Assembly: GCA_963995505.1 (NCBI GenBank)
Contig: OZ023188.1
Span: 15,265,912-15,329,911 of the forward strand
DNA length: 64,000 nt
Direction of reading: 5' to 3'
Origin: Hypericum androsaemum
Lineage: Eukaryota; Streptophyta; Magnoliopsida; Malpighiales; Hypericaceae
Part shown: piece by piece, positions 55,196 through 64,000 of the stretch
How positions within the stretch are numbered: position 1 is the stretch's first letter
Layout: each line of letters begins with the position of its first letter
The notes under the pieces: generated by a model
Database searches by the model: none
The model's input: only the letters and a program-made list of their open reading frames with translations
What the model was told of the DNA's origin: nothing
Translations under genes and position numbers: made by a program

Positions 55196-57001
55196 TGTTG
55201 AAGAATTGGCTTGAAATCAAAAAACTTGTATCCTATTTGGATTCTATATTAGACTCCTAGTTGGATTTTATTTTGGATTCCTATATGACTTAGATAGACT
55301 CCATAGTTGTGCTAGAGTTTGTCTATATATAGAAGTGTATACTAATCCTATAATTTTTTTTTGTGGCTCGAAAATTTATTAATAACCTATGAACGTAGGT
55401 ATTAGGCCAAACCATATAATCTCTTGTGTCCGTTTCGCGTTCTTGTTTTCCTTGAATTCCTAACAATTTGGTATCAAGAGTTATGAGGGAAGTATGGTAA
55501 GCCAAATCGCAAAGTTTGACTTGGTCCAATAAGAGATGGTCAACGCACTTTCGGGAAAGAAGCCTGAGAAGATGGAGGAGCAAGAGTGAGAAGAGTTGGA
55601 GGCAAAGGCGATACCAAAGATTCGCTTGTGCTTGGCAAATGATGAGGAGCCACCAGCTGAGTTGCAGAAGAGGATCCAAGTCGGAGTCAAAGAAGATCAA
55701 TGGAAGTGACTTCAAGTGCAGAGAATGGCATATGAAAGGGACTATCCATGATGAACTGGGAATCAAGACAACGAGGATGGATCGACATCCACAATCATGG
55801 CCAAATATTTAGACATATATTATGGTGACTGGCTTTCTTTCTCATCAATTCCAATGCATCATGGTAATCTCTTTTCGTTAGGGACCTTGGATTATAAAGG
55901 TGATAGTAATAAAGGTACACTAATGAAGGTTGAGAAGGATGCGATAGTAGGGTTGAAAGGTAAAAAAAAAATACCTACAGGTTAGTGGGACACATTGTTG
56001 TAGGTGGAGTCACATCAATGCATCTGATGAATTGGAAAAAAGCTCAAGTCGTATGAGGTTAGATCATATGAGGGAGTAATGTCTCAAAATGAATGGTTTG
56101 AGTGCAGCCAAGAGAGTTCTTGGAATGAGGATTCGTGGAGACAAGGTTAGTAAGGCCTACTGTGGTTGTCTAAGGGTGTGCGAAAACAAAGATGTTGGGT
56201 AGGTTTGACATTGAAAATGCGAAGCCGTTGGTAACACCACGAGCAAATCGGGTTTTATCTCACTCAAGGACGAGCGGTGAAGTTCGCAACGTGTCAAGGG
56301 TTCTACTAGGTAAAACAAAAGGCTTTCCGGTGTATGTTATGGCTTATAGCACTAGTTTGGGACAAAGAGAAAAAGGTCCAACGAGGATACAGTTCGAGAT
56401 TGAGGAGCGTGGGGATGACCGAAAAAATAAAGGAGAGTCTATTGGTTTCAAGGTTACTTCAGAAGGTGAACTTGTTGGTTGGGGTTCCATAGAGGTTGGA
56501 GAGGATATGTCAAACAAACTCGGGAGATGCTCGAGTTTGGAAGATGTCTTCAAGTGATTGAACAAGGATGGAGAGAATGGAGGATGGTTTCGTTGAGGAT
56601 GGAGTGTCTAAGTTTCAAGGTGGAGTCAATTTGTTTTTGTAAGACTTCATGTTTCTGCAAAGGACAATTTCTTGCCAAGGTAGAGAATTGTTGAATAATT
56701 GACTTGAAATCAAGGAACTTGTATCCTAGTTAGATTCTATGTTAGACTCCTTGTTGGATTCTATGTTAGACTCTTAGTTGAATTTTATTTTGGATTCTTA
56801 TGTGACTTAAATAGCCTTCATGGTTGTGCTAGGGTTTGTTTATATATACAAGGTTATACTAATCCTAAATTGTATTGCTTTGGGGCTCGAAAGCTCATCA
56901 ATAAAGATCTCTTTCTCTCCCGTGGACGTAAGCATTAGGTCAAACTACGTAATCTCTTGTGTCTGTTTCATGGTCTTATTTTCCTTGGATAAATCCAAAC
57001 A
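55196..57001 (+). mobile_element. Small internally deleted Copia-type LTR retrotransposon
   Basis: The 5' LTR (55196-55465, TGTTGAAGAATTGG...CCTAACA) and 3' LTR (56689-57001, TGTTGAATAATTGA...CCAAACA) share most of their sequence, including TTTATATATA and a TTGTGTC...TTTTCCTTG end. A primer-binding-like TGGTATCAAGAG begins at 55469, three bases after the 5' LTR (initiator tRNA-Met type with a change). Flanks AGTTG (55191-55195) and AGTCG (57002-57006) form a 5-bp duplication with one change. The 1.2-kb interior has gag-like (55496-55790) and RT/RNase H-like scraps (GLSAAKRVLGMRIRGDK near 56100; LGRFDIENAKPLVTP near 56195). It sits inside the LINE. Confidence 0.87.
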
Positions 57002-57800
57002 AGTCGGTAAGATTGGGGTTGTTGATGTGGTTGCAGCAGAGGGGCGGTCCCCTGCCGTGGAGGTTGTAGCATATGTGGAGATTAATTCAAGTGCTGAGAT
57101 TGACTGGCGTATTATCGCAATTTTTGATCTGGAAATAGCCAAACTGTGTATTGACGCAGCATATTATCAACAGCAACAGCAGGGCCCAAACTGTGTATTG
57201 ACGCAGCATATTAGACAGCTAAGCAGTCGCTTGCTGCTAGTATTGGGCTCGAAAATGCTATGCAGCAACCTGAGGAGATTGTAGTTGGCGTGAAGCTCGC
57301 TGCTGTTGCTGTTGATTTGGAGGCCGCTATCAGCTGCTCTTGATTTAGACTCTTGCTCAAATCTTCAAGAGGAAGAAGAGGCCATGGCTGCTCCTAAATT
57401 TCAAAAATCAACTGTTGGAAAAGGAAAAGAAATTCAGGTTTCGACACATTTCAGTACCCGACCAAGAAAATTTACGAGCAAGGCTACCGCCCTTAAGAAG
57501 ATCCTAATGCGGTGATTGACTGTTAAGACTTCTCCCAAACCGCATGAGGACATAAACCTTGCTACGATCATAGCTTGTCTTGAAGAACAAGCGAAACAAA
57601 AAGACCTCAAATGAGAAGAAGGTGAAGAATTTGGCTGAAAAAATGGGTTTCTCGAACGATGAGGCCTCGAATATTCTCAAAGAAGTACAAGTTGAAGCTA
57701 CAGTAACGATCAAACAAAAGTTTTTGACCCTCCATAATTTCATATTTAACCGATTTACTGTTGTGGTTGATTGTTACGATTTAGTTTTGGAGGTTGACTG

Positions 57801-58996
57801 TAGACCTGACCACGGTTCGAATTTGGACGAATTCGAATTGAATTTATTCGAATTCGAATTCATCAAAACATTAAACCGTATTCAATTCTTCACAAGACGA
57901 ATCAAATACGAATTATGAAATTTTGAATTAGAATCGAATTAGAATCGAATTATAATCGAATTCGAATTCGAATTAATTCCAACGATGTTGAACATCTTGT
58001 GGAAAAAGTTTTGGTTTCATGTTGTTTAATTTACAAAAAAATTTCCAATCTTTTAGCAATTTTGGGCGAGCCCATAATAAATTAAGTGCCTATTTAATTG
58101 GTCCTAATGTAGAGTCTAAAGCTTTAATTCCATCTTGGGTACAAAGATTAAATATATGACATGCACATCTAATATGAAAAAATTTTCTTCCGAATCGTGT
58201 ACAAAAAATTTCTAAATCTTTAACCATAACATTATTAGAACTTGCATTATCTAGAGAAATTGAAAATATTTTTTGAACTAGATTATATTCTTGTAAAATA
58301 ATATGCAATATTTTATAACAATTATTCCCACTATGACTATCATCAAAAACTCTATATGCAATTATTCTTTTTTGTATATTCCATTCATTATCAATCCAAT
58401 GACATGTAACACCAAAATATGAATGTGTTTGCCAATGATCACTCCATATATCACAATAAGAGAAGTAACTCAAATTAGTAAACTTGATGGAGAATTTATA
58501 TAGCTCAAATTTTCAATAAGAGAAGTAGAGAATTGAGATTGGAATGTGTAAAATTTGAAGAATAAGAGGTGGTATTTATAGAGTTGGGAAGAAATTCTGA
58601 ATTTATAAAAAAAATTTTAAAAAGTACCAACAGTAAAAAAATGGTAACCTAGGGATTAAAACGGTAATTTGCCCTTGAAATTTAAATTTCCCCTCCCCCC
58701 TTCCCTTTTAATTCCCGCCCCCACCCCCCCCCCCCCCCTTTTTTTTATTCCCCCCCCCCCCCCTTGAATTCGAATTCGAATTACGAATTCGAATTCGAAT
58801 TTGATACGAATCGAATTCAAATTACGAATTCGAATTGAATTTGCCGGTTTGACGAATTACAAAAAACTTGAACCGTATTCAATTCTTATCATGACGAATT
58901 CGAATCGAATTTTTTGACGAATCGAATTATTGTCGAATCGAATCGAATTTTTTACGAATCAAATCACGAATCGGATTCAATTCATGGCCAGGTCTA
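57801..58996 (-). mobile_element. 1.2-kb hAT element with transposase fragment
   Basis: Tips TAGACCTGACCA (57801) and TGGCCAGGTCTA (ending 58996) are inverted and flanked by perfect 8-bp duplications GTTGACTG (57793-57800, 58997-59004). Both subterminal regions are packed with GAATTCGAATTC-like repeats (57825-57980, 58765-58985). Between them the minus strand encodes an Ac-like transposase fragment. Poly-C runs of about 18 and 14 at 58722-58764 are unusual. Confidence 0.93.
58090..58473 (-). pseudogene. hAT (Ac-like) transposase fragment
   Basis: 127 codons: CDIWSDHWQTHSYFGVTCHW, IAYRVFDDSHSG, ILQEYNLVQKIFSISLDNASSN and FFHIRCACHIFNLCTQDG. These are consecutive catalytic-core motifs of hAT transposases (the second catalytic Asp region and the C/H...RCACH segment). 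The N-terminal DNA-binding and C-terminal dimerisation parts are absent, so this copy is non-autonomous. Confidence 0.9.
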
Positions 58997-59210
58997 GTTG
59001 ACTGTGGTACTTGGTACTTTTGATCCAAGTGGGTTGATCATGAAGATCTTAGGATGAATTTCTTCTGGGTGTTGATCTAGATAGCATCTATCTTAGTTTT
59101 GTTGTAGATAGATGTTTATCTAGTTAAGTGAATGTACTTAAAGTACAACTGGTAAAAAAAATTTGAGATTTTTGAAGAGTAATAATACTTTATTTATAAA
59201 AAAATTATAC

Positions 59211-61500
59211 ATTGCTTCAGATATGAGTAAAAAAGAAAGTGGTAAAAGTATCCGAATGATTTAACTTTAATTAATTGTTCCATGTGAGACTAACATCATT
59301 CCCTATGTGTATGTCGTAGGAAACAATACAAATGAGGACAGTGTTTGATTCTTCTTTTTTTCAAAGACTTAAAATCAACTATTATACAATACTCACTCAA
59401 TTAACTAATTAAGTTTAAGTCAATTAAAAAAATTAATAGTGGCGAAGCTATTTCGAACAAAAATAATACGATTGCATTATAATTTGAACTCTAAACCCAG
59501 GTTATGAATTGGGACCAATACTTGAAGGCACTTCTTTGAGTGGGTATGGACTCGTGGATAACTGGATATGGTTATCATAAGTCATAACTTCCTTCACCCT
59601 ATAGGTGCCTTATCTTTTCGGCAAAGAAATAAATTAAACGTTTGGGCTTACCTAAGTAGCCCTATGAAGATACTACCTTCCAATGGAAATTAATATTTTG
59701 GAATTATTTATGGTGTTTAGGAATACAAATAATATGACTATTAAGAGTTGCATATTGTCAAATCTTATAAATTATATGACTTTTTTAGCAGTATTTACTC
59801 CATTTGTAAGTTTGAACTCGAGACAATACCTAATACTTTGATTGGATAAAAATTGTGATAGTATGTTAGGGTTTCAAAACAGGTATGTGGAGGGCGAGTA
59901 AAGTGTGTTAGAATTTTTTATTTAACTAATGATTGGATAACAAACAACATAATGTAAAAATGATAACATTTTTTAGATAGAAGGAGAATAACATAAAATT
60001 ATTGAGTATTCAATCACTGGTCAAGTATATTAAATACCAAGATATCCAAATCATTTATCAAATATATTAAGTCTTATGCCATAAACATATTTTAAAAATT
60101 CCAATTATTAACGGAAGGCCAATTATAAGGGTCCTCCTGGTCCAGTACATAGAGTAAGCTTGTAGGTGAAGAAGCCCGGGCCAGACGACCATGTTCTTAT
60201 CAATTAATGATCGCCGAACACTCCACCAAGTGATAAATTGACTTTTTTGAGATTTAAACTCGGTTAGCAAGTACTATCTCAAATTTAATTATGCTCTTTA
60301 CTAATCAAATTAGACCTAACAATGATAAATTTAGTATCATTTATTATGAAAATTGAGGAAATTTTCTGCAAAAAATCTATTAATTTTCTCGTAATTCGTT
60401 GAACTAAAGGTACAAAATTTTTAGTTCAAGTCCATGATGACTCGATTGTAAAAAAAAAAAAGGAGTCGAATATGATTCATTCAGGCGTGCTTCCCTTGAC
60501 TTGAGGAATATGTGTAATTGAGTCGATCTGACTTTTATTGGATAAACTCAAAACTTTTTATTCCAGGACTTTACCCTTCACAATGGAGTCTTTCTTTAGG
60601 TCCCTGTCTAAGTTTCCTTTTTATCGTCCTAAAAAGTACATTCAACTAGGAATAAGAATTGATTCAAGTAGTAAGAAACTTGAATTCACTTAAAGAGATA
60701 ATTAATTTAAAATTTACGATTGTAAAAGATGCCAATGAAAAGGCATCCCCTAAATAAGCCACAATACCAAATATTTTTAAAAAAATACCGGAGGCCCGGT
60801 ACTGAAATTTCCATATTGGTTTCATCACGAGAAATTGATTAGTTAGCCAACCTACCCAATCGGAAAACTAATAATTGTGAGAGGTCCAGGACCAGCATCA
60901 ACTGAGACACTCGTAATTTCACTTGCCGAGTTCGATAATGAGGATAGTTGGTGAAGGGATGTCAAGAACATTCCCTATCCAGATTTAAATATACTTTATA
61001 TGAATATTTCCACTGTGACCAGATTTTTATGTGAAACTAGATATCTAAACAGACTTATAATAAATCTAAATCAGAATATAGATCTGGATCATGATATCCA
61101 ATTTTATTGTCCTAGAAAGTACACCACCCCAAAAAAAAAATTATCTTTTGTTAAAGGACACATAAAATATATTTTTCTGTTAAGTAGATTTTTGTTTGAA
61201 TCATTCTCGGCTCAATCTTCCATTATATAATATTAGAGCAAGTGCTATTTGGTATAAAATATACTTGAACGACATAAAATAAAATATGCCTCGGGTAAGA
61301 CCACGATGTATATGTTGTTCGAATCATGGATTCCTATGCAATCTATTTCATTACCCATTCGTAACGTGATCAACCACGCAGAATTTCAGACTATACACTA
61401 TTTAATAGATACATACATCAGAGTTGTCAACAATCGGATGCCTCAAAATGAACGTTCTGCGGCCGATTCACTGATCTAGCGTACCTCGCTTCGCTTGTGC
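59211..61500. other. AT-rich spacer
   Basis: 2.3 kb with no supported gene or RNA. Open frames are short and show no family resemblance. Confidence 0.6.
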
Positions 61501-61610
61501 AGACAGACAACACATCAACTGCAAAAGACTCCTAACAACACGAAGAGCGAGCCCGAGAATTCTAGGGCACGCGAAACAAAGAAATAACCGCTTAATTAAC
61601 GGTACATTCC

Positions 61611-61727
61611 TTACAAAACTTCATGGAAAATAAAAAACGGAAGAGCTTTTTTCTTTTTCTTGCTTCGAGGAATAAAAGAGGATGATGTTCTTTTCTTGAA
61701 TATCTCTCCTGTGTAACGCGGATCCAT
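61611..61727 (-). CDS. Candidate small gene, 38 codons (weak)
   Basis: A 38-codon frame starts MDPRYTGEIFKKRTSSSFIP and ends in a Lys-rich and Phe-rich stretch. The first eleven residues look like the start of a short conserved plant protein family beginning MDPRxTGEIFK that I recall only loosely; the remainder does not. It could be a first exon, a truncated copy or chance. Support comes from context: a minus-strand TATATAAAC near 61850 and several TGGGCY boxes just upstream. An alternative upstream in-frame ATG set at 61789 gives a 65-residue frame with no recognised domain. Confidence 0.3.
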   Translation of the reverse strand: MDPRYTGEIFKKRTSSSFIPRSKKKKKALPFFIFHEVL

Positions 61728-61845
61728 GCCGGACGAGTGGATCGGTAATCCGTTTCTACGACGTCGGACGAACCGGAATGTGATCGCAAACGGGGAAGGC
61801 GCCGGACCGGAGCCCTGTTAAGCCGACGACTAACCGTCGGGGGTT

Positions 61846-61960
61846 TATATACTGTTTGGTTTCAGTTTCTTTGGACTTATAATTTTAATTGGGCCGCGTA
61901 CGGGCCCAACTCCACATGGGCCCCCATAAACAAAATATTGGGTTGGGCCGAGCATGTCCT
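61846..61960 (-). promoter_or_regulatory. Site II-like (TGGGCY) cluster with TATA box
   Basis: At least four TGGGCC/GGCCCA boxes lie at about 61890-61955, and GTATATAAACC (minus strand) at about 61844-61854. Such clusters are typical of promoters of plant housekeeping and ribosomal genes. They would drive transcription leftward through the small frame at 61611-61727. Confidence 0.5.
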
Positions 61961-62108
61961 TTTTGGGTGCGTTTTATTCAATTTTTTTGTTAATTTTTTA
62001 ATCTATATGTGACATTATAATAATTTTGAAAGACAAGTAAAACAAAAATATACTTGAAGAGCTAGTAAATGAATAATTAAATAAAAGCTGTAGGTGCTGG
62101 TTTCGTAG

Positions 62109-62134
62109 TAAAAGACGTGTACAGACGTCTTTTA
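62109..62134. repeat. 10-bp perfect hairpin
   Basis: TAAAAGACGT and ACGTCTTTTA are separated by six bases (GTACAG). It lies just upstream of a LINE fragment. Confidence 0.85.
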
Positions 62135-62191
62135 TTTTAGCATACAAAGACTCTCCAATATTTATAGTTACAATAAAAGCTTCCACTCAAT

Positions 62192-62735
62192 GTGGAATGT
62201 TTCATGTGGGTTGTTTTTCATGGAAGGTTGTTGATTAGAGATATTCTTATTCGAAGGGGTATGCTTGATAGATGGGATTGTCTTTGTCCTATTTGTGATA
62301 TTGACGACGAGAGCATCGGCCATGTTCTTCTTCACTTCCCCTTCTCAAGTGCAATATGGAACTACTTTGTTAAGAAACTGGGTGTTTCCTGGTGTGGCGG
62401 CTCGACAGTTGCTTGCTCGTGGAGATGTGGATGGAGCTTGTACAAGATGGCATGGTTAAAAAGGTGCAGTTTGTTTTTTATGGTGCAACTATTTGGGGAA
62501 TTTGGTTGATGATGAATCGATCAATTTTTCGTGGTGATAGGTGTAACCGGTAGCTTCTCACCCATGTCATTTTTTCTCGTGCACATGAATAATTATTTTG
62601 GTCAAACTCCATCTCGGACTTGTAACATCAAAATATTGTATTATTTTTTGACTCCTTGAGATGTTAATGGTGGGTGTGGTTTACTGTTTGAATGCCGTGG
62701 GTGTTTTGTTCCGGTCCTCCGTTTGGGCTTTTGCT
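62192..62735 (+). pseudogene. LINE fragment, zf-RVT and C-terminal part
   Basis: MECFMWVVFHGRLLIRDIL, then CPICDIDDESIGHVLLHFPF and AIWNYFVKKLGVSW, is the zinc-binding zf-RVT pattern after plant LINE reverse transcriptases. A frame change leads into AIWGIWLM-like and IFRG-like sequence to about 62560. No RT core upstream, so it is 5'-truncated. An Emigrant-like MITE abuts it at 62740. Confidence 0.75.
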
Positions 62736-62739
62736 TGTA

Positions 62740-63333
62740 CAGTAAAACCTCTCTAAAGTGATATTGTTGGGACCGGAGAAAATTATCACTTTAAAGAGGT
62801 TATCTTATAAGAGGGATTTACATTTTTTTACTACAAAAAAATTATTGTGTAATTCTCACTTGACCAAGACTTGTTTATCTGTTACACTCCGAGCGAACAA
62901 GATATTGTTGATGCAATTTTGAATCAATCAAATAAAAGTCACGAGATACCTTAAATCTCGGTTTATAGCGTTATTCCAATGCTATACTCGATTGAAAATT
63001 TTTTTTATAAACAAGACGGAGATCAAAAGAACCATTTGAAAATAATTCAAAAGATGAATGATGACGTAAAAGTTATCAAATAAGAAAATCTAGCATAAAT
63101 TAACATCTTAAAACAATTTGCAAAGTACGTAAAAATATATGTATTTATTTAAAAATATCACTTTATGCGAAAATTGGGACCAAAATTTTACACTAATTTT
63201 TTTTGAAAAAGTATCAATTATTACGATAGAGGAATTATCACATTTTAACACTGGTCTCGACTCGGGACCGAGACTTTTTATCAATTTAGAGAGGTTATCA
63301 CTTTAGAGGGAATCCTTTAGAGAGGTTTTATTG
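62740..63333. mobile_element. Emigrant/pogo-like MITE
   Basis: 594 bp with inverted tips CAGTAAAACCTCTCTAAAGT and, from the right, CAATAAAACCTCTCTAAAGG, and a TA duplication on both sides (62738-62739, 63334-63335). The tip agrees with the CAGTAAAACCTCT tip known for plant Emigrant elements of the Tc1/mariner-pogo superfamily. Non-coding. Confidence 0.92.
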
Positions 63334-63335
63334 TA

Positions 63336-64000
63336 CACAGTTATAAATTTTACCATTTATGAAATCAATTTACTTACCCAAAAAATTAATTCAAAATCTA
63401 TCGCGCAATTAAAGTACTAAGAAAATTAGTATATTTGATATTAGGATCTTTAATGTTAGTTATTAGTCTATAAGTGAGTGCTGACTCGACAATTAATGAA
63501 AGTATGAGATTTGAGAAAAAAATTTCAGTTAACTAAAGTTTAATTTTTAGTATGATATTGCGACTAATCTACGGTTATTCAACAAATTTATAGAAATTGA
63601 CTTGTATTCTAAGTATGTATGGACCTAGGTGCATGCATGTTTAATTTGTAAAAATTCCCTGTCAAGCAATTAGAGTCCCTTGGAATCATCATCATCGCAA
63701 CAATGATATCTGCCCAAATTTTCAAAAGTTAGGGAAGATGGTACTTTTTTTATAAGTAAAATATATTGATTAATATAGTATTTATAATTTATCTATATAT
63801 AACGAGTGCATAATTCTCTCATACAAAACTACAGTTGTTAGATTCATCGAAATTTTGAGACTATAAAATTTATTGAAAAATAGATGTGCCGAAAAAGAGC
63901 ACCGCCGATAGCACGAGATATATATAATTCTACACTCAAAAGTTAGAGAAGATGGTACGTTCAATTCATTGAACCATACTTTATACTTTGTTCCTTAGTA
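63336..64000. other. AT-rich spacer
   Basis: Nothing supported here. Confidence 0.6.

Larger units (their letters stand above)
54000..59210 (+). mobile_element. LINE remnant split by two younger insertions
   Basis: An ORF1-like start (54000-54550; CLVTFLIDPGQLRYIKQNL, GVKGFKIWKLGDDEI, then LIIWSKKLQPFFKGIEPSS with frame changes) matches the DUF4283 pattern of plant LINEs. An Ala/Val-rich tail follows (54620-55190), is interrupted by an LTR element, and resumes at 57007-57530 with basic sequence (STRPRKFTSKATALKK). A hAT element interrupts again at 57801-58996. The tail ends near 59190-59210 (ATACTTTATTTATAAAAAAA). No reverse transcriptase is left. A 26-bp direct repeat (CAAACTGTGTATTGACGCAG...) occurs at about 57139 and 57187. 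Confidence 0.6.

Noticed and set aside
56192..56557. Open frame of 121 codons on +
   Set aside because: It lies in the interior of the small LTR retrotransposon; only its start resembles Copia RNase H sequence and the rest is unrecognised.

Overview
This is nuclear DNA of a flowering plant, most likely a eudicot. The evidence is intron-bearing genes with GT/AG borders, plant-only families (an autoinhibited P2B Ca2+-ATPase, a class I formin, a BTB-TAZ protein), a Cassandra 5S-bearing LTR, FAR1/MULE, hAT, Emigrant-like and Copia/LINE elements, and AT-rich spacers. I cannot name the species.

Host genes are few. The 5' two exons of a VDAC/porin gene lie on the minus strand (4608-4811) and run straight into a Copia element at 1-4223. 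A complete six-exon plasma-membrane-type Ca2+-ATPase (ACA, about 1010 aa) is at 16132-19610 (+). A complete five-exon BTB/POZ-TAZ protein (385 aa) is at 38302-39805 (+). A complete four-exon class I formin (about 812 aa) is at 41532-45134 (-). A weak candidate small gene sits at 61611-61727 (-) under a TATA box and several TGGGCY boxes.

The rest is mostly transposons, often nested. From left to right: a decayed Copia element (1-4223, -); an approximately 8.3-kb MULE (about 5173-13442) carrying a Ulp1-like protease gene (+) and a FAR1-type transposase gene (-), converging on an array of AACCAATATC repeats; a 5'-truncated LINE with an 18-bp target-site duplication (13549-14375, -); a 3.2-kb inverted-repeat element (about 19951-23126) holding a solo Cassandra LTR; a LINE ORF1 remnant (23276-26280, +); two foldback elements with a (TCC)n core (27545-28482 and 50688-51256); a hAT MITE (28774-29386); a near full-length but broken LINE (about 31335-37060, -); two inverted copies of a short MULE MITE (45469-45765, 52117-52391); two same-orientation copies of a 424-bp hAT MITE (45833-46255, 50140-50563); a 2.75-kb hAT (46688-49437); a LINE (54000-59210, +) containing both a small LTR retrotransposon (55196-57001) and a 1.2-kb hAT (57801-58996); and an Emigrant/pogo-like MITE (62740-63333). 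For many of these the target-site duplications can be read directly.

The least expected signals are these. A plant snRNA-type USE + TATA pair with exact Pol III spacing lies in VDAC intron 2 and is followed by a hairpin-bounded, T5-terminated stretch of about 100 nt with no recognised RNA. A CCAATATC motif is shared between the large MULE and the short MITEs. The Copia reading frame is broken only by nonsense codons compatible with C-to-T transitions.
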